From Delphinus delphis (Eukaryota; Chordata; Mammalia; Artiodactyla; Delphinidae): a stretch of DNA of 64,000 nucleotides. Every line of letters begins with the position of its first letter. The stretch's first letter is position 1. Both the position numbers and the translations under genes were made by a program. The stretch lies in the NCBI RefSeq assembly GCF_949987515.2, contig NC_082691.1, forward strand, positions 63,867,740 to 63,931,739, in the 5' to 3' direction. The notes below the pieces were generated by a model. That model made no database searches. It was not told the DNA's origin and saw only the letters and a list, made by a program, of their open reading frames with translations. Shown piece after piece: positions 22,477 through 35,330 of the stretch.

Positions 22477-25284
22477 CACACCAGCTCCAACGTATAACAT
22501 AAATATTTTCTACATGGTGATGAACGGCAGTTTTCTGAAGCTAATTCTTCCTATATCAAAGGTCATTTTAATTTTATTTCTCTATTTGGTATTTTTATGA
22601 TATTCAAACATGAAGATATGTAGTTTTTCCTTGAGATACATACACTAGGTTAATTGTTAAGTAATAAAAGTCAATCTAAATTTGAAATGTTAACTAGTTT
22701 GATTACACAAGAACATTTTATTGAGGTTAATACTTGGTTATTTGTTTGCTTCTCTTATTGAGAAATGCTTTTATTATATTAAATAAATAAAATATTCCAA
22801 ATTTATATCCATAACTGTGGCTTTTATATCCCAGATGTGTTTTGTATTTACAGTCAATCAAATCTTTTCTTGCAATCATTTCCTTAATTAAGGAAATATG
22901 TAAAATTTTGTGACGAGAAATAGAATGTCATTGTAGGAAATGAAGTAATATATGTAGTTTCCCTCAGGGCACTGGAAGATGGCACAAAGTAAATTCAACT
23001 CCAAGTTGCCACAATTATTAGGTAACAGAGATATCTCCTATGGATGGCTACACTTATCTGAAAACACTGTGGGCTGACAGTACAAGTTATTACAGTATAT
23101 TGACTTGGAAAATTGGAGTAGTTCAGTTTGAAACTATGAAAGCTTAAAGTACTGTTCACATTATTTCTGGCAGTGACAGAAAAGTGATGGTTAGTTCTTC
23201 TTGTCTTTAAACTTTAGAAGAAAATCTGTGCTTAGGCAAATACTTATGGAAAAACATTTAAGGATTCCAAGTGAGTTCTTTAAAACCTATTCCATACAAA
23301 TGAAGATATTACCTGGAACAAGTCAGAATGAAGTTACCCAGGAAAAGTGAAAGGACATGTCTGAAATGGCAGCTCCTTGCACAGTGGAATTGCTCTGTGG
23401 ATTTGATTCAAGAAACACCCATGAAGCCCATGCTCTGTCCACTTTCTAAAAAATGTTTTTTTAATTAGGAAACATTTAAAGAAAGTCTGAGTGAGTAGAT
23501 CAACTACAAAGTCATTTTGCATTTAAACCTTCTTGGGATTTAGAAATGTAAGGGAAAGCCAGGAGAAAATGGGAGATAGAAGCCGGCATGCTTATGTGTG
23601 ATGTGCACAATAGGAGGCCTGGGCCATCCCCAGGCCTGGGGAGATTGAGGGTCTGCATAAGGAATAATGGATTTGTAGTTTGTCTGGATTTACCAATATT
23701 TCTTAAAGGGAGTAGTGTGCCCAGGCTTCCTTTGTGTTTAGTTGTCGCTGGCCAGAGGCTATGTTGTTCAGCTGAACAGTCAGTCAATTAATCAACAGAA
23801 CCAAACCAAACTGGTTGCTTGGAGTCATATAGACCAAAACACAGATGTGCAAAGGCTTAGATTTTCCCTTTTCAACCAATTGTGCTGGCATTGTATATTC
23901 AGAAGTGAAATAGCAAAGGGAGTTTTTAGATTAACTTTCTGACATGGAGCTGCCTCTATCTTCCTCTGTAGATCCAGTTTCAGTTAGGGACCTTGTGAGA
24001 GAAAAAAATAGTTGTGTTGTTTGGAGCAGTGGGTGAAATGGGTCCCAAAGTTTTCCTTGTTATAATGATCCCTTCCAGTTCTAAAAATTCTGAGACTCTA
24101 GACTGTGAGTTTACATAGTTATTTCTGGGAGCTGTGATGTGCTCTCACCATTGCTCTTAATCTTTTATTTTTATTTGAAGTAAAGTTAATCAAATTCCTC
24201 TACCCTGGAACAAGCCTTAGCTAGTAAAATGGGGCTATTGCAGCCAGATATAAACAAAGTTAAAATAATGGTTTTCAAGTATTTTAGGCTTTTAAGCTAT
24301 TTTGTTAGCCAAAGCAGAAGAGCCTAATTTATATAGAATGAGACGCATCAAATATTATACAAATATAAAGGTGTTTGATTCACTTTTGGAGAGATTAAAC
24401 TTAAAATTAAAATTTTCATCTCCCTATAAACCCAGAGTTGACATTTATATTTTATATGGGTATGTGAAAACTTTTCAATTGTTTGTTGTTCAGTAGGTTG
24501 ACAAATCTTATGGCATAATATTCTCAAGTATTTTTAGATGTGCTGATGCTTAAATATACTTCATGTTTTTAAATGACAATTCTGTTGTTTTGTTAAATTA
24601 AAATTATATTCCATGTATAATATATCCAAATTTGTATAATGTCTCATGGGACTCGGTCTATAAATGTGGCTATCTTCTTTGGCTAATAGAATTGCGTATA
24701 AACCTAAAATAATTGAAAACATGACTTTAGCTTTGTTTAACTAGACACAGACATCATTATCAGAAAAACTAGGTCAAGATAAAACAAAAATGAACCTCAT
24801 GACAATGAGGGGACTATTCTTCAGACAGCCTGGGATTATGTAAAAAGATAAGAGGTGTAGATTGGAAGATTGAGAATTATTTCCTGCTTTTCCACTTACT
24901 CCCTGACTCAGTTTCCTCTTCTGTAAAATATGTTTCTTTCATAGTAGATAGAATGGAAATAATAAAATGTAATAGATATAAAACCAAAAAATTTCTTTAT
25001 AATTCTGTAGAGTTTTTGTGGGGGGAGTGAGGAATATTTTTCTTGAACTTCATTTTTTCCCCAGAACTTTTTAAAGGTCTCCATTTAGACGATCTGTTTG
25101 AAAATATAATCACGTCTGTTTGATAATTTTTTTCCACGTTGGAATATAGGAGGATATATTAATACCTTTCAGGTTGTTCTGATAGATCATGAATGTGGAG
25201 TGCTAGTGTTTTCATTCTCAGTTTTTATATTATATATATGATAATATTTAATATTATAAAGCATATTCACCAGTTCTTATTTAA
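22477..25284. other. Non-genic stretch
   Basis: No exon or young transposon is supported. A small perfect 9-bp inverted repeat (aggcctggg / cccaggcct, loop ccatc) lies at 23615-23637. A weak MIR-like word group ('ctgactcagtttcctcttctgtaaaa') occurs near 24900-24930. Confidence 0.5.
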
Positions 25285-25365
25285 TTTTATTTAATTCTCA
25301 TAATGAGCCCATTTCATAGCTGTTATGAACGTATTTTACAGGTGAGGAGCCTGAGGCTTAGAAAC
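25285..25365 (-). repeat. MIR fragment
   Basis: Reverse-complement MIR core: 'ttaattctcataatgagccc' followed by 'ttttacaggtgaggagcctgaggct'. Short and diverged. Confidence 0.6.
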
Positions 25366-25984
25366 TTACTCTGACTATTACTTTCTCTGCCAATCCCAGC
25401 TGTCGCTGAGACGGATGGTATGTGTCAGTTGGTCAGACTTTATAATTTTTAATTATGTTGTTCTTTTAGAGCTGGCAAAAGCCAGTTCTTCCATAAAAGC
25501 CAGAGCTTTTGTTTCTTCGTTACTTGGTGGCAGCTCCATGTAGAGATGGAGATGGTGGTTATTGCCTGTAATTTTGCTTCAGAGGTAATACTTTTGGTAC
25601 CAGAAGGGCTAAATCTGTATTCATACATAAAAAAAAAAGTATGAATGGTTCTGGTTTCTTCGGCTTTTTACCATTAATGCTTCCATGAAGCATATTCATT
25701 TTATGATCCTTATGAGGACCATTCCCAGCGCAATTCTCACGGTGGAGTGTGGGTGACGTGGAATAGACCCTGAACAAGTGAACAGTGCACTTGCAGAGGA
25801 AGGCCAGCAGGGGGAAACATGAATGCTATTGTCCTAAAAGTACTCCATTAACAAAGTGAAGGATAGTTCCTTTTTTGGCTGTCTCCTATTGAAAAGATAA
25901 AATGAACACTCTATAAACATTAGTTAATTTCAGGATACTCTTACTCCATTCAAAATGACGTTTTGAATTATAAATCTCTTTCTG
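25366..25984. other. Non-genic stretch
   Basis: Nothing recognised. The frame at 25559-25777 on the minus strand is 72 codons without supporting context. Confidence 0.5.
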
Positions 25985-26410
25985 GGACCTATCTGGGTTT
26001 GAATTCTGGCCCTTACCAGCTTTGTATTCCTGAGCACGTTACTGCTGCATCTTAGTTTCTTTGTATGTAAAATGGGGTAATAAGAACCTCACCTCGGGAC
26101 TTCGATGGTGGTCCAGTGGTTAAGAATCCGCTTTCCAATGCAGGGGACGCAGGTTCCATCCCTGGTCAGGGAACTAAGATCCCACATGCTGTGGGGCAAC
26201 TAAGCCCGTGTGCTCTAGAGCCTGCACGCTACAATTGTAGAGAGGCCAGCGCACCGCAACGAAGATCCCGCATGCTGCGACTAAGACCTGATGCAGCCAA
26301 ATAAATATATTTTAAAAGTCTTTCCTTTAAAAAAAAGAACCTCACATTTAGTACATGGTACATACTAAATGCTCAATAAACGTTAGCTGCTATCAATATT
26401 ATCATTATTA
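25985..26410 (+). repeat. MIR SINE fossil, split by a younger SINE
   Basis: The left part (25985-26092) holds 'ggtttgaattctggc', 'cttagtttctttgtatgtaaa' and 'atggggtaataagaacctcac'. The right part (26335-26410) continues with 'ctcacatttagtacatggt' and 'tgctcaataaacgttagct'. Together they give one nearly complete MIR, with the SINE at 26093-26334 inside it. Confidence 0.85.
26082..26345 (+). mobile_element. Bov-tA/CHR-type SINE inside the MIR
   Basis: The body starts near 26096 with 'gggacttcgatggtggtcca' and 'gtggttaagaatccgc'. It includes 'tccctggtcagggaactaag' and 'atcccacatgctgtggggca', and ends 'gcagccaaataaatatatttt' plus a short A run. Direct repeats aagaacctcac lie at 26082-26092 and 26335-26345. 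Any frame across it is SINE-derived. Confidence 0.92.
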
Positions 26411-27744
26411 CTTTTCCCTGCTTTGTTGCTTACAGTTAACTGGAGTAGTAACTTTAAAGAATACCCTTTCAAGCAGTGAAAATAATGCTTTCACTAAATA
26501 CCCCTTCTAACAATGAAAATAGCAATTTCATTTCTTACTATATTTGATGAACTACAAAAATAAATCAAGAAAGATCGTTTTATTAGGAATAATCATCATG
26601 AAAGACACTAATTGATTACTAGATAGAAGAATAAGAATCATGACATCACATTTGACATCCTTAAAAATTAAAAAAAAAAAAAGACTAAAAAGGAAGGATA
26701 AATAGCAGTTAAAGAGGAGCAAGAGTAATTTTGTAACCAGGAAGAAACGGGACAATGCCACGTGTTGATCAAGTATAAGTCGGAAAAGTCATACAAGCAG
26801 GCATCCAAGCCCAATGGGCACAAACTTGGCCCAGGGGATATGTCTTGGACATGGGCCTATCAGATTCTCTGCTTTAGTGTGGAAAGCTTGGGGTGGAGGG
26901 TATCAGCTGAGCTCCTCTGGTGCAGCTTCCTAGATATCAGGACACCTCCTTCCAGCCCCTTACTCTCTCTCCCTTATTATGACAACTGAACTCCTCATTA
27001 TGAAACTAATGAATAGCAACTATTCAATTAAGAGATTATGGTTACCTTTTTAGTGGAGGTGGAAGCTGTGACTGAAGATGGCCTAAAGACATTTGCTGCA
27101 TGCATCCTTAGAGATGGGGGTGGAGGGATGGGAGGGGCTTGATTCTGACAAGATGGTTTTCCAGGGAGCATTCTATGCATATCTCTAGGTTGTCTGCTGG
27201 CTTAGTGACTTGAACAGCAAAACACTGCCTTACATTCCAGTTTGTTTACTAGATCCAGAATTATATATGGTCTTCTGTGTTTTTATCACCTTCCAGCTCT
27301 ATTTAAAAATCATTAGAGAGCCCAGATTCTGTGTTAAATTTCCCTTGTATCTTCTTTGGGGCTGGACAAGATCATTAACTTTAATTCGTTCTTGTTTTCC
27401 TATTCCTAGTTTACACAAGTAAGTCTACCCATTCATCTGTATATTTTTTTGCGTTTTGGCACTGTTGTGTGACCCTTTCTTTTTCAGATGTCCTTCTTTA
27501 TCACTTATCCAGTTGTGCTGTGGAACAAACCCCTAGCCCAACCCCACTTTTATAATTGTCTTATAACTATTAGTACTCTTGATATAATGTGTTAATTTTC
27601 TGTCTTAACTTAGGGTTTATAATGGAATTTTCCTACATAAATGAAAGGATCTTGCTGGAGTAGTGGTTTAAAAGCCAAATTCTTCATTCAGAATTTATCT
27701 TCTCTCCTTTCTTGTTTCTTTCACTTTTAATCATGACTCTTGTC
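26411..27744. other. Non-genic stretch
   Basis: No supported gene or named repeat. Frames of 70-75 codons at 26762-26989 and 27210-27422 have no start, splice or family support. Confidence 0.5.
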
Positions 27745-27980
27745 TGCCTTCATTTTTTTTTTTTTTTGGGGGGGTGTTGTACACGGGCCTCTCACTGTTG
27801 TGGTCTCTCCCGTTGCGGAGCACGGGCTCCGGACGCGCAGGCTCACCGGCCATGGCTCACGGGCCCAGCCGCTCCGTGGCATGTGGGATCTTCCCAGACC
27901 GGGTCATGAACCCGTGTCCCCTGCATCGGCAGGCGGACTCTCAACCACTGCGCCACCAGGGAAGCCCTGTCTTCATTTTT
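27745..27980 (-). mobile_element. CHR-type SINE (short class)
   Basis: The body runs 27758-27967 with a T-run then a G-run at the left and 'ccaccagggaagccc' at the right. Target duplications tgccttcattttt (27745-27757) and tgtcttcattttt (27968-27980) differ at one base. The sequence is very close to the other short-class copies, so the insertion looks fairly recent. Confidence 0.96.
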
Positions 27981-30189
27981 GCTAAAATATTGATCATTTA
28001 TTATACTGGCTGAAGACATTTTACTGGTGTCTTTGAACTTATTACAGGCCACATGGGTAACAGAATCCATTAGCAGCCTTTTGTCATCTAATTTGCATCA
28101 AATTATACCAATGTTAAGTCCGTAGGAATTTAATATAACCTTTAGCGATTTTGATATTTCTGACTTCTGTTGACACAGAACAATAGCTGTGGACTTTATG
28201 ATACTACAGCTCTTTCTCCCGTCCTGAACAACTATTATGATTCTTTAAATTTTTGGATTACATTGAAAATTCTGTCCTAGACTAGACTCACCATGTTTAA
28301 TCCCCAAAGCTATCCTCTTCCCAAATCTATTCATCTCTTATAGATCCTAAATTTAGGCCCAGCTGCCAGGAAATTTGCTCTATTCTCCATTATTTTAGCA
28401 ATGAAAGGTAGTTCAGTCAACAGAATGAATTTAATCTGTTCAAGATATTAAGCTGGACTTCGATTTTGGGGGTTCTTTTGCATACATACAAGCAAACAAC
28501 AGAACAGACATTGCACATAACATTGTATCATCCTTAGGTGATAGAAATTACATTGAAAAACCAGAATCAGCAATGAATAAATAGATATTTCTTGTGCTGA
28601 AAGATAATAAATGATGTAGATCTTTTAATGTGCAGACACTCTAATAGATTCTGAGTAGTCAGTGTACCTAGGTGAAACAGGGGTTGAAAAGAGAAAATGT
28701 GACAGCTTCTGTTAATGGGAAGGAGGAAGCAAACCAGTCCTGAGGCTGAAATCTAAATATGTAATTACCTCATTGAGTTGTCCAAATCCCTGGCTAAAGA
28801 ATACATGGTCACCTTGAAAAAGATTGCGTCCATTACTTTGCTGATAATTGATCAAACCTTAGACATAATAGTCTGTGATCTAAGTGTTCAAGGGATTATT
28901 CATTTTTAGGGAAAAATGTAGCTACAGGAAGATGCATGTGTTTTTTCACTCTGATGTTATAGAAAATAGTGGGAAGAGGAAGTTGAAAAGAGGGCAGTCA
29001 GAGAGTGGATAAAATAGCTAGGTGTTGCAGGAAAGAAAAAAAAAGATTCAGTATTAACGGGGGCAGTGCAGACATAGTGAGTTGACTCAAGTTCTTTCAA
29101 GCCCAGATATCTTTCAGTACTTTTTGAAAACTGTTTAATAGATTCATGTCACTATGAAGGCGGACCCCATCAAACAGTGATAAATTCTTCATTTCTGATC
29201 TAGATTTAGAAACCACTCTTTTGGAGGTTGTACTAATAACCACTTATCACAGAGGAGTAGATTAACTGTGCATTGGTAAGTAGTGTCAGACTGGTCAACA
29301 CCCCTTCTAGTGATTCATTGGTGGAATCTGAGTCAAAATAGAGGGACTGGTGAATGCATTCTATCTTAGTACACGTTTCTCTTCTTAGCTACAGAAGAAA
29401 AACAATATGAGTTACAATTTACAGAATCTCAGACAAGGGCAGTCTATCTTACGTTGCATTCCATTTGGTACAGACCTGTGGAGTGGTCAGTGGAGTCAGT
29501 GTGTGCAGACATCCCTGCACATTTTTGGATAACAAGATCTTGGACTATATTTTAAAGCCTGCTTTCCAATCAACATCAGTTTTATTTGGCTAAATAACTT
29601 TGATATGTAGTGTATCACATATCACAAAGCTCCTATCTCTTAACAGACAGGAGGAATATCATTACTAAATTAGATGGGGAATAATAGAGAAATTACTAAG
29701 AGGGGGAAGATGTTTTCTCAGCTAAGATGCAAAATGAAACAGTTAACAAAATGGGAAATTATCTGGAGGGTTAAATGAACTACGAAAAATGTGAAGTCTA
29801 TTTGAAACCCTTTTAATTTTTGCAAAACTAAGCAAAGCCAAAAGAGTAACTTCTTTGGACCAGGCATCTTACCCCACAACTTTCCCAGCTATTAAAAAAG
29901 AATAAAGAAAAGAAAAGCTGCTTAGACCTCAGTGGTTCCAGAAAGCATGTAACCCTGGTTTGTAACTCAAAGTGCCTTAGGGTTTGACTTTGCTTCCGTT
30001 TTTCCTTATTGTGTGCCCTTGAACAAACCAGCTGGCTATGTTGTCTTGATTTTCTTACAATAATATCTTCTTTTTCTCAAGAGTATATACTTGTGAGCAC
30101 ATTTAAGGAGCCTTTGTTTTAATTACTATAACTAGCAGACGTCCGTGTGTTAGATTGGATTAGTTCTGAGAGAGCCTTTGTGAACTTGG
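27981..30189. other. Non-genic stretch
   Basis: I see no supported exon, RNA gene or transposon in this 2.2 kb. Confidence 0.5.
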
Positions 30190-30610
30190 AATTAGAATGT
30201 AAGCTCCTTGGGGCTTCCCTGGTGGAACAGTGGTTAAGAATCCACCTGCCAATGCAGGGAACATGGGTTTGATTCTTGGTCCGGGAAGATCCCACATGCT
30301 GCAGAGCAACTAAGCCCGTGCACCACAACTACTGAGCCTGCGTTCTAGAGCCCTCGAGCCACAACTACTGAGCCTGCGCGCCTAGAGCCTGTGCTTCGCA
30401 ACAAGAGAAGCCACAGTAATGAGAAGCCTGCACACTGCAAGGAAGAGTAGCCGCCGCTCACCACAACTAGAGAAAAGCCCGTGCGCAGCAACGAAGACCC
30501 AACGCAGCCAAAAAAAAGAACGTAAGCTCCTTGAGGATCAGAGGCTACATATTACTCATCCTTGGAACTGAGGGCCTACCTAGCACAATGCCAGGGGCCA
30601 TGGCGCTCTC
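30190..30610 (+). repeat. L2 3'-end fossil, split by a SINE
   Basis: 'tagaatgtaagctccttg' to the left of the SINE and 'taagctccttgaggatcaga', 'ctcatccttggaactgaggg' and 'tagcacaatgccaggggcc' to the right form one L2 tail. The SINE target duplication is L2 sequence. Confidence 0.75.
30194..30533 (+). mobile_element. CHR-type SINE (long class) inside L2
   Basis: The body runs 30211-30516 from 'gggcttccctggtggaacag' to 'acccaacgcagccaaaaaaa'. The target duplications agaatgtaagctccttg (30194-30210) and agaacgtaagctccttg (30517-30533) differ at one base. The repeated 'cacaactactgagcctgcg' units mark the long class. Confidence 0.95.
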
Positions 30611-31894
30611 AAGAAATGCTTATTTTGCTAAACCAAACTGTGGTGTTACTTTGCTTTTTCATAACAGTATAGAATTACGTGATTTTCCCCCCACAATTTC
30701 ACAATTTATTTTAGTATTAGCTTCCTAAATGTTTGTAAACAGTGAATACCAGCATACTTTTTCTCAGATAAATGATTTGCTACAGGTCAAACAACTATTT
30801 CTATAGTGGAAAATTAGAACCTAGGTTTTTTTATAATGGCCAAACCTTCTAAAAAAATATTCCTTTTCTAGTGATATTCAGGCTCTCTTCCTGACCTCCT
30901 AATGTAAATTCCATTTCTTCCCCTTTGTTATTAATTTATTTATTATTCTCCTGTAGATCATTTCTAGTTTTCCACGGAAATAGCAAGCTTTTTCCCTCTA
31001 TGGATATGTATGATGCCAAAGCTCGGTGATGAATTCCCTCTTTTCAAAGTGGTACTGGACTTCTATCTCAGTGTAACAGGACTTGGAAGATGGAAAGCCA
31101 AGGGAGGCAGAAAATAGCAGTGAGTGCATACTCACCCTGAGCTATGATAAGATACTACCGCTGAAGAATTAAAAATTCTATTGTAGAAGAAAAATCACAT
31201 TCAGATTAACAGTTGTGGAAGGCTGTTCCAACAAGCAACGTATGAAGGATGCAAGAAAACCCTTGGACCAACTCTGTTGCTCTGAAAATCTGAGCAGCTA
31301 AATGGACATACAGAATGAAACTGAAGGGGGAGGATACCCTGGGGTCAGGAGATGTTGAATTTTGAGTACGCTTTTCAAAAGAGGGGACAAATAGGACTCA
31401 GGTGAGAAATAGATGGTGATGGTCTTAGAAGATTCTATAATGTCATCATGCCACATACTGGTATAGGTTGTCATCCTGAGCATTATTTATTAATCAGTTT
31501 TCAATTTGACATCCTCACGTGGAATAATGTGAGATTTTTAGCTGATATCAGTAAAGAAGTATGTTTTTCTTTAGCATCAATTCAGGTGACTTTTTGTTGT
31601 TCCAGTGGCTTATTATCTAATTGCTGACTTATCCAAGCTTCTTGTTTCTCCTGTTTCATTCTTTCACTTGACTTTTAAGTGGACAATCATAGTGGGACAA
31701 AAGAAGAATGATGAAGTGATGATCTTTCATTTATTCTAAAATCGTCACCTATTTGCTTGTACAGAAGTTGATGGAGAAGAAGTTTTAAAAGAGTTGGCTA
31801 AAGTGAGATGTTGGAATTGATTTTGGATTTATCAGCAGTATTTCTTTTTTAGCATAAAAGATGACAAGTTGGATGTGTATAGAATTAAAGATTG
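30611..31894. other. Non-genic stretch
   Basis: Nothing recognised with confidence. Confidence 0.5.
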
Positions 31895-31990
31895 TTCCAC
31901 TGTGAACTCCTGGAGGGTGGGAGTTGTGACTTATACCCCTTGTTACACATCTAGCCCATAATAGGTGCCTATTAACTGCGGTGGAATAAC
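31895..31990 (+). repeat. L2 3'-end fossil
   Basis: 'gtgaactcctggagggtggg', 'cacatctagcccataatagg' and 'tgcctattaactg' follow the L2 tail pattern. Confidence 0.6.
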
Positions 31991-31999
31991 TGTCTGACT

Positions 32000-32135
32000 A
32001 GAGCTAGAAGGGAGCTTAGAGATGCAGAAATCAATGTCCAGGAAATTTAAGGGCATTCTCATTAGTAACAGAATCAGGACTGGTCCTAGGTCTCCTTACC
32101 TTCCATCCACTGTGCTTTCTACTACACCTCATTGC
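32000..32135 (-). repeat. MIR fragment
   Basis: A reverse-complement MIR pattern is visible: 'gtccaggaaatttaagggca', 'aacagaatcaggactggtcc' and 'ccactgtgctttctactaca'. Confidence 0.6.
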
Positions 32136-33879
32136 CAGAGGCCATGGCAGTACTAGCTATGTAGAGCCCAACAGCCAAGCTGGAGGCTGTGCCCAGGGAC
32201 AGGAAATCGGAGGCAGCTGGGGCGAGAGGGATTTCTTGCCAAATTTGCAAGTGTTGGTTGTCAGCAAACCAGAATTACAGAGCTGTTTTAGAAAATTTCC
32301 AGTTAAAGTGGAATTTTCAAAACCAGTAGCTGCTACTAGGTCAGCAAAGTTGGTTTTCTGGGAACCCAGGGTTCTGTACAGCTGGTAGAGCGGACTGGTA
32401 ATGGTGGCTTGGGTTGAGGACTTCCGTCGGGCTGAATTGCCTCTGACCACAAGTGCCTAAAATCATCTACTCCCAGAGATGTTCTCCTCGTCATTTCTTA
32501 GGACAAAAACCCATTTTCTCTCTAATGCCTTTTGGCCCACAGAGTAACTTCCAGAGAGACATTTATTCATCTCATCTTTCTGTAGGTACCAACTGAGAAT
32601 TAGTGAAGTAAGCAAGAGGGTGTAGGAGTGATTGCTCAATGATAAATAATAACTTGTACAGAGAAATGATACTTTTATTCCTTCAGAGGCAATAGGCATA
32701 TCTCAAACACTGTGAAGATGTTCAGGTGAGCTTATTAAATTTTGAAAGAAAAGAAATAGATGAGGAGTAGATGAGAATCTTGGATGAAGCCCTAGACCTT
32801 GATCATGGAGGATTTTATTTATTTTTTGATATTTAGAGTGGATAATAGCAAAGCAAAATTCATAAAGAGGATCATTTTCCAGGAAAAATGTAGCACTGAT
32901 TTCTTATGTAATACTTGAGAAAATATCTCTCAGAGAAGATTCTGGATCTAATTCTAGCAAGTGGGCCAAATGTAATAAGTAAGCTTGAAGCTAGGTGACC
33001 TCTCAGGTCTAATAAGATGAGGGCATGATGTTAAACAACATGTGGGCTGGTGAGTACTTATGAACAGACTCTCCCTAGCAGGTGTGGCATTAGTTAGCTG
33101 CTTAAGAAGTTCTTTAGCAAAGAGAGAATTGCAGGATACACTGACCATCAGAGTTTATAGTTGAAGTTAAGGGCATAGTTGGTTGTGTGAGGTATTTGGG
33201 CCAAATGGCCTCTTTTTATCCTGTGGCTCTTTGCGTCCTAACATACAGTAGCATTAGCTCCATCCTTTTGATCACCCTTGTTTTTCTCTTCTGGTGAATG
33301 TATAAACTTTATTTTTTGTGGAACTCACCGCATGATAAACATTGTCAACAGTGTCAGTGATCATAACCACATAACAAATTGCCTTTCCACTTGGGCCAAC
33401 TTGTAATGAAATGATTCATTCCAGATCTCTTCTTCATGGTGACTTGATTGGGTATTGATCTAATTCCTGGTTCCACAGGGTTTTGGATTCTATTTAACCC
33501 CAGGCTCTAGTTTGGCCGTGTGGACCTGGATGGTCCTGCTGAGCTCCAGCTCTGGGATGGACCCTTTTTTGTACTTGGGAAGACTTTCTCCTTCATGAAA
33601 TTGAGACCATCTTGTCAGTCTTGAAAGAGGATGTCTTCCCCCACCAGGTTTATATTGAGGAATTAATGAAGACAAATCACCAAGTATAGGGACCTTTTAG
33701 GAAGAACAGTGCTTTGAAATAAAAAAATACTGCCTGCACGCTAATGTGTTTTAAGTAACTACATTCAAATTAATTTATGATACAAGCTTCACAGTCTTCT
33801 GTACGCAACATTTAAAAATAATAGTTTTCCAAAAGCAGCTTCTAAAATCTTTGTGTTTGTGTGGTTAATTGCAGTTTCC
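32136..33879. other. Non-genic stretch
   Basis: A 97-codon open frame lies at 32157-32450 on the minus strand, but it shows no recognised domain and no supporting context. No transposon is identified in the interval. Confidence 0.45.
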
Positions 33880-34115
33880 ATAATATTTTCTCACTCATGA
33901 CTTTGATTCTGACTAGAGTGTCTGCTCCTCCTATGTGTTTCCATGACACTGTAAACTTCTGTTCTGTGATTCCTTGTCTTATAATTCTCGATGTATATTT
34001 ATCATTTTCCCCACCAGATGGAAGCTCCTCGAAGGCAGGGGATCATGTCTTACTTGCTTTTGTGTCTCTAGAACCTAACACAATGCCAGGTGCATTATAT
34101 ATTATGTAAATATGT
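33880..34115 (+). repeat. L2 3'-end fossil
   Basis: 'ccagatggaagctcctcgaa', 'ggcaggggatcatgtcttac', 'tgtctctagaacctaacaca' and 'atgccaggtgca' follow the L2 tail. The left part ('tctgctcctcctatg...') is a poorer match. Confidence 0.65.
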
Positions 34116-34951
34116 GCTGGGCTACAATACATCCTGTGGAAAATGAGGTTCCTTACACTTCGAAGATTTTAAATATCCATTTGGGTTTGGTGCATCACAA
34201 ATTCGAACTGATTAAAATCCAAGTTGTGGTCTCTTTAGTTGCTGCTGACTTTTGGAGAAAAGATTGCAAGCAGCAGCCGCTGGTGCCGTGTGCTGCCTGT
34301 GGTAAGCCTTTGATTATATCTCTGCAAACGTGGCCTCTGCTGGTTTAAATTGCTCCAGTTGCGATGGGAAAAGGAAATAGTTACTCTTCACTGTCGTTGT
34401 TGGGGGAAATTTAATTTGCTTCAAACCAGAATTGTTTTACTTTAGAATTTATATGCATTAGGGACCCAAACATACGTACACTAAAATATAGACTTAAGGT
34501 AATTAAAAACTCCTGTGGTTATTTGGGTTCAGCCCTTTTTATTTTTTATTTTTTTTTGCTTCTTATCAAGTCTTTTTGCCTCTCAATTTTAATTTTTTTC
34601 TTATTACTCATGTAATACATCCTCACTGTGGAAAAAAATTTTAACATACAGAAATCAGGTTGTTTTCCCTCTCTTACTTCCCCTATCTTTGGAGTATTAT
34701 TCTTTCCCTAGCCTTGGTTGCAAGGTGGCTACTGTAGTTCTAGCTATCACATCCAGACAATATAATATCCAGAGGAAAAAAGAGGACATCCCTTTCTGTA
34801 TCCTCCTTAGAAATAAAGGATGTTTTCCCTAATGATCCATCATTATGTCTAGCAATATTCTTCTCCCATCCTAATGATCTTATGCCTTCCTGAGCAGTCC
34901 ATTCCTAAGCCAATAACTGGCAAGAACAGTAAAATTACCATCACTGGCTTT
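34116..34951. other. Non-genic stretch
   Basis: No supported gene. At about 34225-34302 a stretch ending 'ctgcctgtg|gtaagcc' resembles a donor splice site, but I could not tie it to an acceptor and a conserved protein. Confidence 0.45.
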
Positions 34952-35139
34952 CAGGGGTTGGCAAACATTTTTGTAAAGGGCTTTGCCGCTCATCTGGTCT
35001 CTGTCACAACTATTCTACTCTGCTATTGTAACAGTAATAGACAAAAAGTAAATAAATGGGTGTGGGTGCCTTTCAATAAAACTTAATTTATAGAAATAGG
35101 TGGCAGGCCTATGGGCCATAGATGGACAGCTCCTGGAGC
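34952..35139 (+). mobile_element. hAT-type non-autonomous DNA transposon fossil
   Basis: It starts 'caggggttggcaaac' and carries 'tgtaaagggctttgcc', 'ctggtctctgtcacaac', 'caataaaacttaatttatag' and 'ggcaggcctatgggcc', ending 'gctcctg'. The order and the terminal CAGGGGTTGGCAAAC match a common extinct mammalian hAT family whose exact name I am unsure of. Confidence 0.75.
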
Positions 35140-35144
35140 CTTAG

Positions 35145-35330
35145 ACCGTGACTCCAAAACATTAGCATGTATCAGAATCAACTGGGAGCTTGTTAAAATA
35201 TAAGGTCCCACACTCAGAGTTTCTGATTTAGCAGATTTGGGTTAGAGTCAGAGAATTTGCATTTCTAACTAGTTCCCAGTTGATACAGTGTTCAAGATCG
35301 AGTTGATGCTGGTTCAATAATAGACCAGGG
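35145..35330 (+). mobile_element. MER20-type hAT DNA transposon fossil
   Basis: MER20 words are 'agcatgtatcagaatcaac', 'gggagcttgttaaaa', 'cagagtttctgatttagcag', 'agaatttgcatttctaac' and 'agttcccagttgat'. The ends are blurred by divergence. Confidence 0.85.

Noticed and set aside
32157..32450. 97-codon minus-strand frame
   Set aside because: No recognised domain, splice site or promoter, and composition like the surroundings. A frame of this length is expected by chance in 64 kb read in six frames.
34225..34305. Possible exon ending at 'ctgtg|gtaagcc'
   Set aside because: The donor-like site has no convincing matching acceptor with pyrimidine tract, and the translated sequence shows nothing recognisable.
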